Positions 13,183 through 23,334 of a stretch of 64,000 nt of DNA are shown in pieces. The notes beneath the pieces are model-generated. The model ran no database searches, was not told where the DNA came from, and saw only the letters and a list, made by a program, of their open reading frames with translations. The translations under genes were made by a program, and so were the position numbers. Location: NCBI GenBank assembly GCA_958295665.1, contig OY282558.1, positions 189,213,586-189,277,585 of the forward strand, read 5' to 3'. This DNA is from Tipula vernalis. Taxonomy: Eukaryota; Arthropoda; Insecta; Diptera; Tipulidae. The first letter of the stretch is position 1; every line of letters starts with the position of its first letter.

Positions 13183-16100
13183 TTCTCCCCGCCTTGATCC
13201 TTGGATTGAACAAGATCAATTGGTAGTGGAGCGATCTTCGTAATCGCACGTTTCAGTTCTCCAGTCGCAGTTTTGAGCGTTACTACGCGGACGCGGCCAT
13301 CAACTCCAGGATGGGTATCAATTATCTTGCCCAATTTCCACTTGAGCGATGGAATATCGTCTTCCTTGATGATGACTATTGTACCAACTTTAATATTCGG
13401 CGATTCTTTAGTCCACAGATGGCGATGTTGAAGTTCTTGGATATATTCCTTGGACCAACGAGACCAGAAGTTTTGAAATATCCCCTTTGTAAGGTTCCAA
13501 TGAGTGAGATGATCCAATTTCGAATTCAAAGATCCTAATTCCGGTATTGAATTAAGTGGTCGACCAACAAGGAAATGACCTGGAGTAAGAACTTCAATTA
13601 CATCATCGGTAGCTATTGGAACAAGCGGCCGAGAGTTCAATACCGATTCGACCTGTTTAATTAATGTACTGAGTTCTTCATACGTCAGCCTGGCATTTAG
13701 CGTTAAGCGGCGGAGATGATATTTTGCCGATTTAACGGCGGCCTCGTAAAGACCACCAAAATGCGGTGAACCGGGTGGGGCAAATGACCACTCAACTTTG
13801 TCGCGTTGGCACATAAGTTGAATTTCGGATTTGAGATCGGAGCATTGAAGAAGTTCAAACAATTCATGAAGCTCTGAGTTAGCACCGACAAAGTTAGTGC
13901 CGTTGTCGGACACGATTTTTTTTGGTAGACCACGTGTAGAAATAAATCTTTTTAATGCACCCATAAATGATGCTGTTGTAAGCGAAGATGCCAGCTCTAA
14001 ATGAACGGCCTTTGTGACAAAGCAGACGAAGACAGCTAAATAAGCCTTTGTCGGTACTCGTCCACGAATCGTGAAGTGCACGTAGAATGGGCCACAGTAG
14101 TCCACACCCACGTAATAGAAAGGATATGCTTGGTTAACCCTTTCAGACGGAAGGTCACTCATCTTCTGCTGCAATAAAATCGGTCTTGCTCGAGTGCAGC
14201 TCACGCATTGCTTAAACACGTTCCGAGCGAGACGACGCCCATTTATTGGCCAGTAATTACATCGCACGGCAGCAAGAAGCCCTTGAGGTCCGACGTGAAG
14301 GTGCGTTCTGTGAATAAATAAAAAAACTGCTTGCGTAAAAAAGTGATTCGGTGGAAGTAAAGCCGGATGTTTCGATGTGTAAGACAATGAAGAAAATTTC
14401 AATCGGCCGCCAACACGAATAATCTTGTCTTCACCCATAAATAATGATAAAGACTTCAACTTCGGATCGCGAATGATAAATGAAGGATTTTGAAGTCCAT
14501 GATATTCAGATGAATATGACGTCATTTGTACTAGCCGTATAACGGCTTGAACCCCATTAACGGCTTCTACTGAAGAAATTGGACCTGTGCGACGATTAGC
14601 AGGATTTCTCGTGTTGTAAATGAATCGCAAACAGTAACTCATAGCATTTTGAACAGTGAGAAATGATCCTCTTGCATGGATGCGCAGCATCATTCCTTCT
14701 GCGTCTTCTAACTGCATGGATTGGATGGAACTCATGGCAATTAACAATTGTTTAGGCTTTTTCTGCTCAAATAGTTCGATTTCATTTGATGGCAAAAACG
14801 GTTGAGACCAGGACTCGTCAGATGATTGAAGAAACCTCGGACCATTCCACCATAATTCAGAAATAATTAACTGTTCTGGGAGTAATCCACGCGAGATCAA
14901 ATCGGCTGGATTGAGATTGGAACTAACATGGCGCCAATTTTTTGTTGCAACCAAAGATTGAATGTTTGATACACGGTTAGCAACGAATGTATTCCAACGA
15001 GCAGACGGAGCGTTTAACCAATGCAAAACAATCATGGAATCTGTCCAGAAAAAATAATCGTCGACTGGGAAATTTAAATTGGGCTTGATTTTTGCAACCA
15101 ACTTTGATAATAACTGGGCAGCTAGAAGTTCAAGTCGAGGTAAAGTCGTTTGTTTAACGGGAGCGACTCGGGATTTCGAACACAATAATCTAACGATAAC
15201 ACCCTTCGAGGTGTGACTTCGAACATAGACAGCAGCACCGTAACCCTTTTGGCTAGCATCCGCAAAACCATGTATTTGGATGTTTGTTGGATTTTGACAA
15301 TGATTGAATATATGTCTCGGTATGTAAAGCGCTTGAAGTTTTTGTAAATTTTCGCGAAAACGAGACCAATTCGTGTGTAGATCCATGGGCAGACTTTCGT
15401 CCCAATTTAGCTTAAGTTGCCATAACTGCTGCATAAACATCTTACCTAGTACAACAACCGGTGATATCAGCCCAATAGGGTCAAAGATTTTAGCTATTTC
15501 AGAAATAACTGTGCGTTTTGTTATTCTCGGAGAATCTTTACCAAGGTTGACATTAATGCGGAATGTATCAGAATTAGACTGCCAATATAAACCCAAAGTT
15601 TTGATAAATTCGTCATCATTTATTTGCACAAGTTGCTCACGACCTTCATCGGGGATATCGGCAAGAATAGATGCTTCATTTGAACACCACTTTCGGAGTG
15701 ACATACCTGCAGATTGAAGAATGAACGATACCTTGTCCTTAATAGCAATGACTTCTTCTTTCGAATTGGCTCCACTCAAAAGATCGTCAACATACATATC
15801 ATTACGAATTGTAGAGCTCGCCGTTGGAAATTCTGACTCGTGATCTAGAGCCAGTTGAAGAAGGCAACGAGTAGCTAAAAAAGACGCCGGAGTTGTGCCG
15901 TATGTGACGGTTTTGAGCTGATATGTGAGCAAGGGATCATTCAGATCAAATCGCCAATAAATATATTGAAATCTTCGATCATCGGGATGAATTATGACCT
16001 GACGATACATTTTTGTGATATCTGCACTTATCGCGTATGCATGTGAACGAAATCTGAGTAAAATTGTGAAGAGTTCATTTTGAATAACAGGACCACACAT

Positions 16101-17660
16101 TAGAATTCGATTTAGAGAGGTGCCGGAACTAGTTTTAGCTGAGCCATCAAACACGACTCTCAGCTTGGTCGAGGTCGAGTCTGGTTTAAACACACAGTGG
16201 TGCGGAAGATAAAAATGATTTGATTCAATCGTCTTGACTAGTTCCATATGACCGAGTGAAACATATTCACTCATAAATGCATTATATGAATCGCGAAGCT
16301 CAGAGTCTCGATTTAATTTTGTCTCAAGATTGAAAAATCGTCGGCGTGCTAGAACTGCTGAGTTGCCTAATTCACTTTCAGTGCTAGAAAATGGCAACCG
16401 AACTATGAAACGACCATCGGTATTCCTCGTACAATTTTGCAAGAAATGATTCTCACACTTATTAATCGAAATATTATCTTGGGCTAAATCATCTCCTTCC
16501 TCTATAGCCCAAAATCTTTCCATAAGTGTATCCAAATAAGATGATGGAGAGTTTACGACAGCTAAATTGCAAATCTGATGATCTACAGGCGGATCATTGA
16601 CCTTGCCTGAAACCACCCATCCCAATCTTGTATTTTGAAGAATTGGAAGGTTATCGCCTAATTTAATTTGACCGACAGACTGTAACTCGAAGAATAGTTC
16701 TGCGCCAATGAGCAAGTCAACTCTTTGAGGTGAACAGAATTTTGGGTCCGCCAGTTTGATGTTAGCTGGAATAGACCATTTGGATGAATCATACTGAATA
16801 CTCGGTTGATACTCAGATATTTTCGGTAAAATGTGTACCTCTATTGAAGCAGAATAATTGTCGACTAGAGATCGAAATTCAACAGATGCTGAATTACACT
16901 CCATGATCGATGAACCGCCAATACCTCGTATTTGAGCCGGAGATTTCGTTGTCTTTAAACCCAATTTGGATGCTAGCGATTTTGTAATGAAATTAAGCAT
17001 GGACCCAGAATCTAACATTGCTCTCGCAACAACAGTACGGTTGTTGGCGTCAGATAATTCAACGAGCGCCGTGGCGAGGAAGACATACCTAGATGTATTG
17101 ATGGTTGCGGTTAGCGCAGTGCCGGAATTAAGTTCGGGAGTCGGTTTTGAAGATACGGCAAGATGAGTTGATGATGCTTTATTTAATGGCGAAGTTTGAG
17201 ATTTCGACGGAATATTAGTTTTGTTTAATAACGACGGCTGAGCTGTAGAAGGACTATTAGTGATGTGAAGTAGGCTGTGATGTTTCCCATTGCAGGTACG
17301 ACATCGTTCTTCAACAGGACAGTTGTCAATCTGGTGATTGGATCGCAAGCAGTTAGAACAGATTTTTAATTCCTCGACACGTTTTCGTCGTTCGTCAGAA
17401 GAAAGGCCAAGAAATTGAAAGCAGCGCATGATTGAATGCCTTGTTTGCTTACAATTGACGCACGAATAGGTTCCAGTTGCGTGAAAACTTTGACGAGAAC
17501 GATTAACAGGCTGTTTAGTAGTGATCGGTGCCCTCGTTGAATGCTGATGAGACGTATTTGAACTCTCGGATTTCTGCCCTTCCAATTTGTAGCTCCTTTT
17601 TTTTATAAATTTAGAAATATCCTCGAATGTAGCAATAGAATTTACTGGAGTTTCCTCCCT
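13155..17660 (-). CDS. pol: BEL/Pao pol (zinc knuckles, protease, RT, RNase H, integrase)
   Basis: The polyprotein copies element RNA and integrates the DNA. The frame is open from just after the TAG at 17,663-17,661 to the stop at 13,155, roughly 1,500 residues. Counting from the TTG at 17,585, CCHC-type knuckles lie at 42-105 (CVNCKQTRHSIMRC, CSNCLRSNHQIDNC), an aspartic protease motif at 190-195 (MLDSGS), reverse transcriptase with YVDD at 598-601, RNase H with FADASQKGYGAAVY near 770, and integrase with VDYCGPF and SDNGTNFVG near 1,175-1,235. The tail is the BEL-specific DUF5641-like segment. No separate ATG is needed if pol is made by passing the stop from gag, since both share one frame. 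Complete for its family. Confidence 0.95.
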   Translation of the reverse strand, partial: REETPVNSIATFEDISKFIKKRSYKLEGQKSESSNTSHQHSTRAPITTKQPVNRSRQSFHATGTYSCVNCKQTRHSIMRCFQFLGLSSDERRKRVEELKICSNCLRSNHQIDNCPVEERCRTCNGKHHSLLHITNSPSTAQPSLLNKTNIPSKSQTSPLNKASSTHLAVSSKPTPELNSGTALTATINTSRYVFLATALVELSDANNRTVVARAMLDSGSMLNFITKSLASKLGLKTTKSPAQIRGIGGSSIMECNSASVEFRSLVDNYSASIEVHILPKISEYQPSIQYDSSKWSIPANIKLADPKFCSPQRVDLLIGAELFFELQSVGQIKLGDNLPILQNTRLGWVVSGKVNDPPVDHQICNLAVVNSPSSYLDTLMERFWAIEEGDDLAQDNISINKCENHFLQNCTRNTDGRFIVRLPFSSTESELGNSAVLARRRFFNLETKLNRDSELRDSYNAFMSEYVSLGHMELVKTIESNHFYLPHHCVFKPDSTSTKLRVVFDGSAKTSSGTSLNRILMCGPVIQNELFTILLRFRSHAYAISADITKMYRQVIIHPDDRRFQYIYWRFDLNDPLLTYQLKTVTYGTTPASFLATRCLLQLALDHESEFPTASSTIRNDMYVDDLLSGANSKEEVIAIKDKVSFILQSAGMSLRKWCSNEASILADIPDEGREQLVQINDDEFIKTLGLYWQSNSDTFRINVNLGKDSPRITKRTVISEIAKIFDPIGLISPVVVLGKMFMQQLWQLKLNWDESLPMDLHTNWSRFRENLQKLQALYIPRHIFNHCQNPTNIQIHGFADASQKGYGAAVYVRSHTSKGVIVRLLCSKSRVAPVKQTTLPRLELLAAQLLSKLVAKIKPNLNFPVDDYFFWTDSMIVLHWLNAPSARWNTFVANRVSNIQSLVATKNWRHVSSNLNPADLISRGLLPEQLIISELWWNGPRFLQSSDESWSQPFLPSNEIELFEQKKPKQLLIAMSSIQSMQLEDAEGMMLRIHARGSFLTVQNAMSYCLRFIYNTRNPANRRTGPISSVEAVNGVQAVIRLVQMTSYSSEYHGLQNPSFIIRDPKLKSLSLFMGEDKIIRVGGRLKFSSLSYTSKHPALLPPNHFFTQAVFLFIHRTHLHVGPQGLLAAVRCNYWPINGRRLARNVFKQCVSCTRARPILLQQKMSDLPSERVNQAYPFYYVGVDYCGPFYVHFTIRGRVPTKAYLAVFVCFVTKAVHLELASSLTTASFMGALKRFISTRGLPKKIVSDNGTNFVGANSELHELFELLQCSDLKSEIQLMCQRDKVEWSFAPPGSPHFGGLYEAAVKSAKYHLRRLTLNARLTYEELSTLIKQVESVLNSRPLVPIATDDVIEVLTPGHFLVGRPLNSIPELGSLNSKLDHLTHWNLTKGIFQNFWSRWSKEYIQELQHRHLWTKESPNIKVGTIVIIKEDDIPSLKWKLGKIIDTHPGVDGRVRVVTLKTATGELKRAITKIAPLPIDLVQSKDQGGENVNDQQSIH
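13183..13193 (-). other. BEL/Pao polypurine tract
   Basis: GGCGGGGAGAA on the minus strand directly precedes the 3' LTR start TGTTAATG, the position where plus-strand DNA synthesis starts. It overlaps the end of pol. Confidence 0.75.
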
Positions 17661-18440
17661 CTACCTTAACCTTGTCTCTGAATCGAACTTTGAGGCCATT
17701 AAATGAATAATCAAGTCACCCCAGTATTCAGTGGGACGGCCAAGAGACTTGAGAGATCGTAGGTGCGAGTTGAACTCATCCAAAAGCTCGAGAAGTTTTT
17801 GAGCATTTGGTTTCTCAATCGTTTTGACTTTGAAGAGTGAGTTTACGTGTTCTTCGACAATGCGGTTAGTTTTATTAAATCGCTCAAACAACAATTCTCT
17901 CGCTTGTGCATAGTTTACCGCAAGGAATTCCAAATTTTCGAATGGCTTAGCACCAGGACCCTTACAACAACTTTTCAGATACTGAAATTTTGTAAAATCA
18001 TTCAACCGAGGGTTATTATGTATGTGGGTATCAAAAGATTCGATAAAGCTACGAAATTTGGTCGGCTCACCATAAAATATTTCAAAAGTTAGTTCAGGTA
18101 ATTTTGGGAAGAAACCAAGATCCTCAATTGGCTTAATAAGGGATTTTTTAGAGGTATCTTTCAATTCCTCTAATCTATCTTCTAACAAGGGTCTCAGTTT
18201 ATAATAGTGTCGATCGACATCAGTACGGGTAGTAGTCTCTAATGCAGATTCCTCTTCTAACTCGAGAGTAGTCTGATATTCGAGAAATTGAGTATACTGA
18301 GACACTAGATTGTCACGGCGCAATCGTATTTGAGATGCGGTAGCATTTTCTAACTCGTTGGTAACAAATTTGTCGAGCTCATCAAGAAAGTTCAAAAATA
18401 TTGATATGGCACTTTTCAAACGTTTAATATTTACGACCAT
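17661..18440 (-). CDS. gag: BEL/Pao gag
   Basis: Gag would form the particle core. The 259-residue frame starts at ATG 18,440 with MVVNIKRLKS and has a helical N-terminal half. It then enters the DUF1759/Gag region with LPELTFEIFYGEPTKFRSF and FQYLKSCCKGPGAK, and ends at the TAG at 17,663-17,661. The same frame continues without another stop into pol. The stop falls about where related Gags carry a conserved aromatic residue after the SETR phrase. It may be a single nonsense change in this copy or a programmed readthrough codon; the sequence alone does not decide. Confidence 0.93.
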   Translation of the reverse strand: MVVNIKRLKSAISIFLNFLDELDKFVTNELENATASQIRLRRDNLVSQYTQFLEYQTTLELEEESALETTTRTDVDRHYYKLRPLLEDRLEELKDTSKKSLIKPIEDLGFFPKLPELTFEIFYGEPTKFRSFIESFDTHIHNNPRLNDFTKFQYLKSCCKGPGAKPFENLEFLAVNYAQARELLFERFNKTNRIVEEHVNSLFKVKTIEKPNAQKLLELLDEFNSHLRSLKSLGRPTEYWGDLIIHLMASKFDSETRLR

Positions 18441-19592
18441 AATTGCGACTAGTCAAATGAATGCGTACTTACAGTTTTTTAGAAGTCCAAACAAACCCTT
18501 GAAGATGTTAATGATCAGCAACCAACCTATATGTATAGACTTCCTTAAAATTGTTGGCAGGTTTCCAATTGAAAATGATGTTGTAGTTGTTAGCAGGTTC
18601 CCAATTGAAAATATGATGATTTGATATTGAATAATCCGATGCTGGAATTATTACGAAGTACGTACGAAGAACTATGATGATGTAGCTGGAACACGAATTG
18701 TTTAATAAATTGTAGAATAATATTATACACAAGCTTTCCAAGTTGCGCGATAAAACTTGTTGATGAACAAACTGTGATTCCCAATTGAAAATATGATGAT
18801 GAATAATCCGATGATGATGCGAATTGTTGTACATACACGTAGTAGTTAATCCGTAGTAAAATATTTGAAGCAATTTTCCAACATAGGATGAAATTGTTGT
18901 ACAGTAGATGATCCGTATGTATCGTAGAATGTTTCGAAGAAATTTTCCAACACGTGATGAAATTGTTGTACGGTAGCTGATCCGTATGTAGAATGATTCG
19001 AAGAAATTTTCCAACACGTGATGAAATTGTTGTAATTGGTTCAGCACAATTCACTAACGAAAAACTCGATCAGTCGAGTAACTGGAACACGGATTGTTTA
19101 ATGAACGGTATTGGTTTCCGTTCTAAATTGATGCGAATTTAATTGAAGAACTGGAATCGGCTGGTCACAATAATTTTGCTCGAAGAAAATACGGTATGCA
19201 CAAAATGCAACGATGTGCCTGAAGTTATACGGTATCGACTAACCGTTATGGAAATACCAATTTACATGCGGTTGATCGTACAGGTTCACTACTAGCACAC
19301 ACAATTTTTTGAAGAAAATGCAAAATTTAGGCACAAAATGCGATAATGTGCATGTAGTTTACCAACTGGATCACACACAATTTATTAACGCAACACGCTC
19401 ACACACAATTTATTTGAAGAAATGGATTCCGCTGGAGCTGATCCACAACAATATTACTTGTAGAAAATACGGGGCACAAAATGCGGTGATGTGCTTGTAG
19501 AAATGTTCCAACTGGATCACAGCCTGTGCTAATAAAATGCACACACCTTTTAATTGAAGAAATATGGCAGAAGAATGCGGGACAATTTCCGT
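18441..19592 (-). other. BEL/Pao 5' leader with internal tandem repeats
   Basis: This is the untranslated leader between primer-binding site and gag. It holds three copies of a unit with GAAATTTTCCAACACGTGATG and the mirror phrase GATCCGTATG, spaced about 66 bp (18,867-19,040). It also has copies of an ATGATG-rich phrase near 18,560-18,820 and a looser repeat at 19,310-19,520. Open frames here follow the repeats and are not conserved. Confidence 0.7.
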
Positions 19593-19610
19593 ATCCCACC
19601 GCTGTCACCA
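19593..19610 (-). other. BEL/Pao primer-binding site, leucine-tRNA-like
   Basis: On the minus strand TGGTGACAGCGGTGGGAT follows the 5' LTR after one spacer base. As I remember the 3' end of an insect tRNA-Leu (AAG/UAG type), it is complementary at 17 of 18 positions. Confidence 0.65.
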
Positions 19611-19611
19611 A

Positions 19612-20095
19612 TGTTAATTGTTGGGAAGAGCTTTTTCTCCCCAGGTTGAAGACGTTATCGTAGAAATGAATCACTTTTTTTGTACTCGGGCGTGCGGCCT
19701 ATTTGTATCGATTTTCTTCAATTAAAACAATATTTAGTTTAGTTTATGCAATACAATGCGTTTTTTTTTTGTTTATTTTTAATTTGTTATAATTTATAAG
19801 GTATTGCGCGCACGCCGCATGAAAAGCAACTAACAAAAAATATTAATTTTGAATTAAATATGATTCCGATATACGGTAAAGCTCGTTTATCCATAACTCC
19901 GCTTGCAGTGACCTTTATTACAAATACATACAATACAAAATGAAGCGGAATGATAAACAAACAAGCTTTATTACACTGTGGTATATTGGATGCAGCTGTA
20001 AACAAATAAAATTACATTACCGATCAATAAAATACGGCAATGTGAACAAACCAATATAATATTAAATTTAGTGAATTGATTGTTGATCATTAACA
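19612..20095 (-). repeat. BEL/Pao 5' LTR (right copy)
   Basis: This 484-bp repeat matches the left LTR. The element is read on the minus strand, so it holds the promoter. An open frame of 72 residues in it also exists in the other LTR, but nothing suggests that it is a gene. Confidence 0.96.
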
Positions 20096-20309
20096 ATTAC
20101 TATGATTAAGAATATAGCGTATAGTTCAAGTAAACCCTGTTTCTTAATATTAGTATTTTAGTGTCAACATGGAGCATCCACAATTTAACAAATTATCAAT
20201 GTTTTCTTGGTTGTATACTGAACTTGTGAATAGGTTTGCTATTTTTGATTAAATGTTCCGCACAAACTCAAGAAGAATGTGTCTTTAAATTATCAATATT
20301 TTTTCGATT

Positions 20310-20765
20310 AATTCTCTATTCCAGAATAAAATGCATACTTTTATACAGTTAATAATTCTCTGTGCAACACATATTCTCGATTCTAGACTATAATTCATAG
20401 TTTTATACAGTTAGTAATTCTCAATTCTGAACTATAATGCTTATTTTTATAATTTTTCATTCTCTATTCAAGAATAAAATATATAGATTTATTAGTTGGT
20501 TATTCTCTATTCAAGAATACAATGCGTAGTTTTATAAAATTAGTAATTCTCAGTTCTAGACAATAATGCTGATTTTTATACAGTTTCTCATTCTCTATTC
20601 GAGAATAAAATGTATAGATTTGTTAGTTGGTTATTCTCGATTCAAGAATACAATGCATAGTTTTATACCATTAGCAATTCTCAATTCTAGAATAAAATGT
20701 ATAGATTTGTTAGTTAGTTATTCTCGATTTAAGACTAAAATAAATAGTTTTATACGTAAATAGTT
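20310..20765. repeat. Diverged tandem repeat (ATTCTC/AAGAATA units)
   Basis: The phrases TTATTCTCTATTCAAGAATA, AATGCATAGTTTTATAC and TTAGTAATTCTCAATTCTAGA return several times in the same order. Copies differ by substitutions and small gaps. It belongs to the sequence that interrupts the Helitron. Confidence 0.65.
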
Positions 20766-21249
20766 TTATATAATATTTTTCATCTTAATTCACTTCTTAT
20801 TTTCAATTTTTAATTTTGGTAAGTGTGAAAAGCACAACTGTGGCCGTATTCTGGTAATTCTCAGGGAATGTGGAATTGGGGAAAAAATGCATCTCAAAAT
20901 AAAATAGGGACAGATTTTTCCATAGACAACTTTCTATAGAAAAATTCTTACCTATTCTATTTTACCAAATATGTACTGTATTGTAATCAATTTTTTTTTT
21001 AAATCCCAATTCCTTGGAATTACCAGAATAAGTCCACTGGAAGCAAAAAAATTAGTGGTACTTAAATTAGGCATAGTAATCACCCCTTATATTATTTCAA
21101 AATTTCGATTATCCTCTATGCTAACATTATTATATACATTTTTTACCTTATACTTTAAAATGATTAAATTACGTTAAATATAAGTTTTTTACATAATAAT
21201 TAAAAGTTTGTTTCTCTAGATATAATTTAGATATAATTTGGCTCATCCC

Positions 21250-21522
<273 letters not shown>

Positions 21523-21529
21523 GTATATA

Positions 21530-23010
21530 CATATGAAACTCCGTTTCTACGATGGACACGAGATTATGGAATGAATTTAATACAAAAATTCTGGATTTTG
21601 AAAACTTAATGAAATATGTATAATTGCTTCTATTGTTCCAATGTGTCCCAGTTAACCGGAATCTACTGTATATGCTGTTGTTAACGGATTGTTATGAAAT
21701 TAGGCTTGAATTATGGAAATGTGAATTTGTCTGGTGAGTTTATGAAATAATTCCGGAATATGACAAAATATGGGGTGCTATTATGTAAGCATTACGAGTT
21801 TCGAGTTTTTCGAAATTGCGAGAAAATGCGATTATGTTGTGTTTAAGACATTACGAGTTCTCGTAATTGCTACTTGTTGTTGTTGGTTTACTCTTAACAT
21901 TTCTTAAGTACGACAGACAACACATAATGATTAAAAAGATTCTTTCTAAACAAATTTGTCAACATTTTTCGAGTTCTCGAAACTCGTAACTCGTAATAAG
22001 AGATAGATAATACATATAATCGCACCCATGAAATGGAAAATAATCTCGTTTGATGAATTTATGATAAACTTTACAATGCGACCCAACGGAATGAATTTAC
22101 AGACGAGTTCTTAAGACATTATTATGAAATTAAGTTTGTACGGTGGAAACATAATTTTAAGATGAATTTGTGACGAAGTTCCAGAATATGCCCAAATGGA
22201 ATAATTCTACAGCCTATACTCTTTAGTGGATTATAAGATATTGGTTTCGTATACTAAATAAAATTGTGAAATATGATCAAACGGAATGAAACTAGGTAAA
22301 ATCTTTACAGATTAATATGAAACTCCGTTTCTACGATGGATACGGGATTGTGGAATGAATTTGATACAATGTTCTGGATTTTGAAAAACTTAATGAAATT
22401 ATATGCTATTGTTAACGGATTGTTATGAAATTAGGCTTGTATCCTGTAAATGTGAATTTATCTGGTGAATTTATGAAATAATTCCGAAATATACAAAATA
22501 AGACATTATTATGAAATTAAGTTTGTGCGGTAGAAATATGAAGACGAATTTGTGATGAAGTTTCAGAACATGTCCAAATGGAGTGATTGTGCTATACTGA
22601 GATATTGTAAAAGAGAGCCGTCTAATTGACAAAGTTACGCTTCATCAAAATATCTTTGGGAAATTTGCATATTTGGCAAATATGTATCAAGCTATTATAA
22701 ATTTGACAGGTACGATGTAAATGGAATTTCTAATGTTTGGAATATGATCAATTATAGCATGTTACTATTTTGGCTATTTCTTAACTGATTATATGATGAA
22801 ATTTGAGATGTACGATGGAAATGGGATTCTTAAATGATTTTCAGATGGAATTGATGGAACTTGGACATTTTTAAAATGACTTGATGAAATTCGACAGGTA
22901 CGATGGAAATGGGATTGTTAAATGATGTAGATGAAGTTTTTGAATATGGAAAATTAATCATAATAAAAATGAAATGGATTCATATTTTATTTTGTTGCTG
23001 TGGTTTTTAT
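21530..23010. repeat. Diverged satellite-like repeats, dispersed family
   Basis: Repeated phrases are GAAACTCCGTTTCTACGATGGA (about 21,535 and 22,320), AGACATTATTATGAAATTAAG (22,111 and 22,501), and GATGAAATTTGA.A.GTACGATGGAAATGGGATT (22,795, 22,885). The spacing of the first two pairs points to a longer repeat of several hundred bases made of units of roughly 100 bp. The same family occurs near 23,340-23,490, 29,800-30,000 and 46,205-46,670. No coding frame. Confidence 0.7.
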
Positions 23011-23119
23011 TACAATAAACAATAAATTATAAAACAAAACATACAACTTTGTTCTACTTTATTAAATAACACAGTTAAAAAATTTCTGTAAAAATGTAAT
23101 AATTAATTTTACAATACTT

Positions 23120-23160
23120 TTGGAAGACCGGTTTCGGATTTCATCCTTCTTCAGTCCCAA
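23120..23160 (-). ncRNA. Hammerhead-like ribozyme core, minus strand
   Basis: This is the mirror copy in the other arm. On the minus strand it reads TTGGGA, CTGAAGA, the same stem II, GAAA, CCGG and TC, then TTCCAA. Stem I therefore keeps six pairs with one G-U wobble. The core is identical to the plus-strand copy. Confidence 0.55.
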
Positions 23161-23184
23161 TTTAACTATTCCAAAGTAGTTAAA

Positions 23185-23225
23185 TTGGGACTGAAGAAGG
23201 ATGAAATCCGAAACCGGTCTCCCAA
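23185..23225 (+). ncRNA. Hammerhead-like ribozyme core, plus strand
   Basis: In order: stem I strand TTGGGA (23,185-23,190), the core CTGAAGA (23,191-23,197) fitting CUGANGA, stem II GGAT/ATCC (23,199-23,202 with 23,206-23,209) and a 3-base loop, GAAA (23,210-23,213), a minimal stem III ACCGGT, the cleavage dinucleotide TC (23,218-23,219), and stem I partner TCCCAA (23,220-23,225), a perfect 6-bp complement. Two oddities are an extra A at 23,198 and a loopless stem III, which would work better in a dimer. Known hammerheads of Penelope-like elements also have very short stem III. Activity is inferred, not shown. Confidence 0.6.
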
Positions 23226-23334
23226 AAGTATGTAAAATTGATTGTTACATTTTTAAAGAAAGTTTTTAACTGTGTTATTTAATAAAGTAGAACAAAGTTG
23301 CATATTTTGTTTTTGTTTTGTTTTATAATTTATT

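Larger units (their letters stand above)
12699..20095 (-). mobile_element. BEL/Pao LTR retrotransposon, near intact, young
   Basis: Two 484-bp LTRs begin TGTTAATTG and end ATTAACA and flank gag and pol on the minus strand. ATTAC on both sides (12,694-12,698 and 20,096-20,100) is a 5-bp target duplication, as expected for BEL/Pao. A primer-binding site and a purine tract sit at the correct ends. I could find only one difference between the LTRs (A at about 12,954 against G at about 19,867), so the insertion is recent. The coding region is open apart from one in-frame TAG between gag and pol. Confidence 0.96.
23020..23334. repeat. Foldback repeat, about 150-bp arms
   Basis: The arms run from 23,020 to 23,168 and from 23,177 to 23,334 and are close to perfect inverted copies around an 8-base centre (TTCCAAAG). 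Both arms contain a hammerhead-like ribozyme core in opposite orientation. The outer parts share AATAAATTATAAAACAAAAC and CTTTGTTCTACTTTATTAAATAA with their inverse copies. No coding frame. Similar sequences with the GAAACCGGTC motif are common in insect repeats, as far as I recall. Confidence 0.9.

Noticed and set aside
18508..19054. Overlapping minus-strand frames of 154 and 179 codons
   Set aside because: They fall in the BEL leader and follow its tandem repeats. No family similarity and no codon-like pattern.
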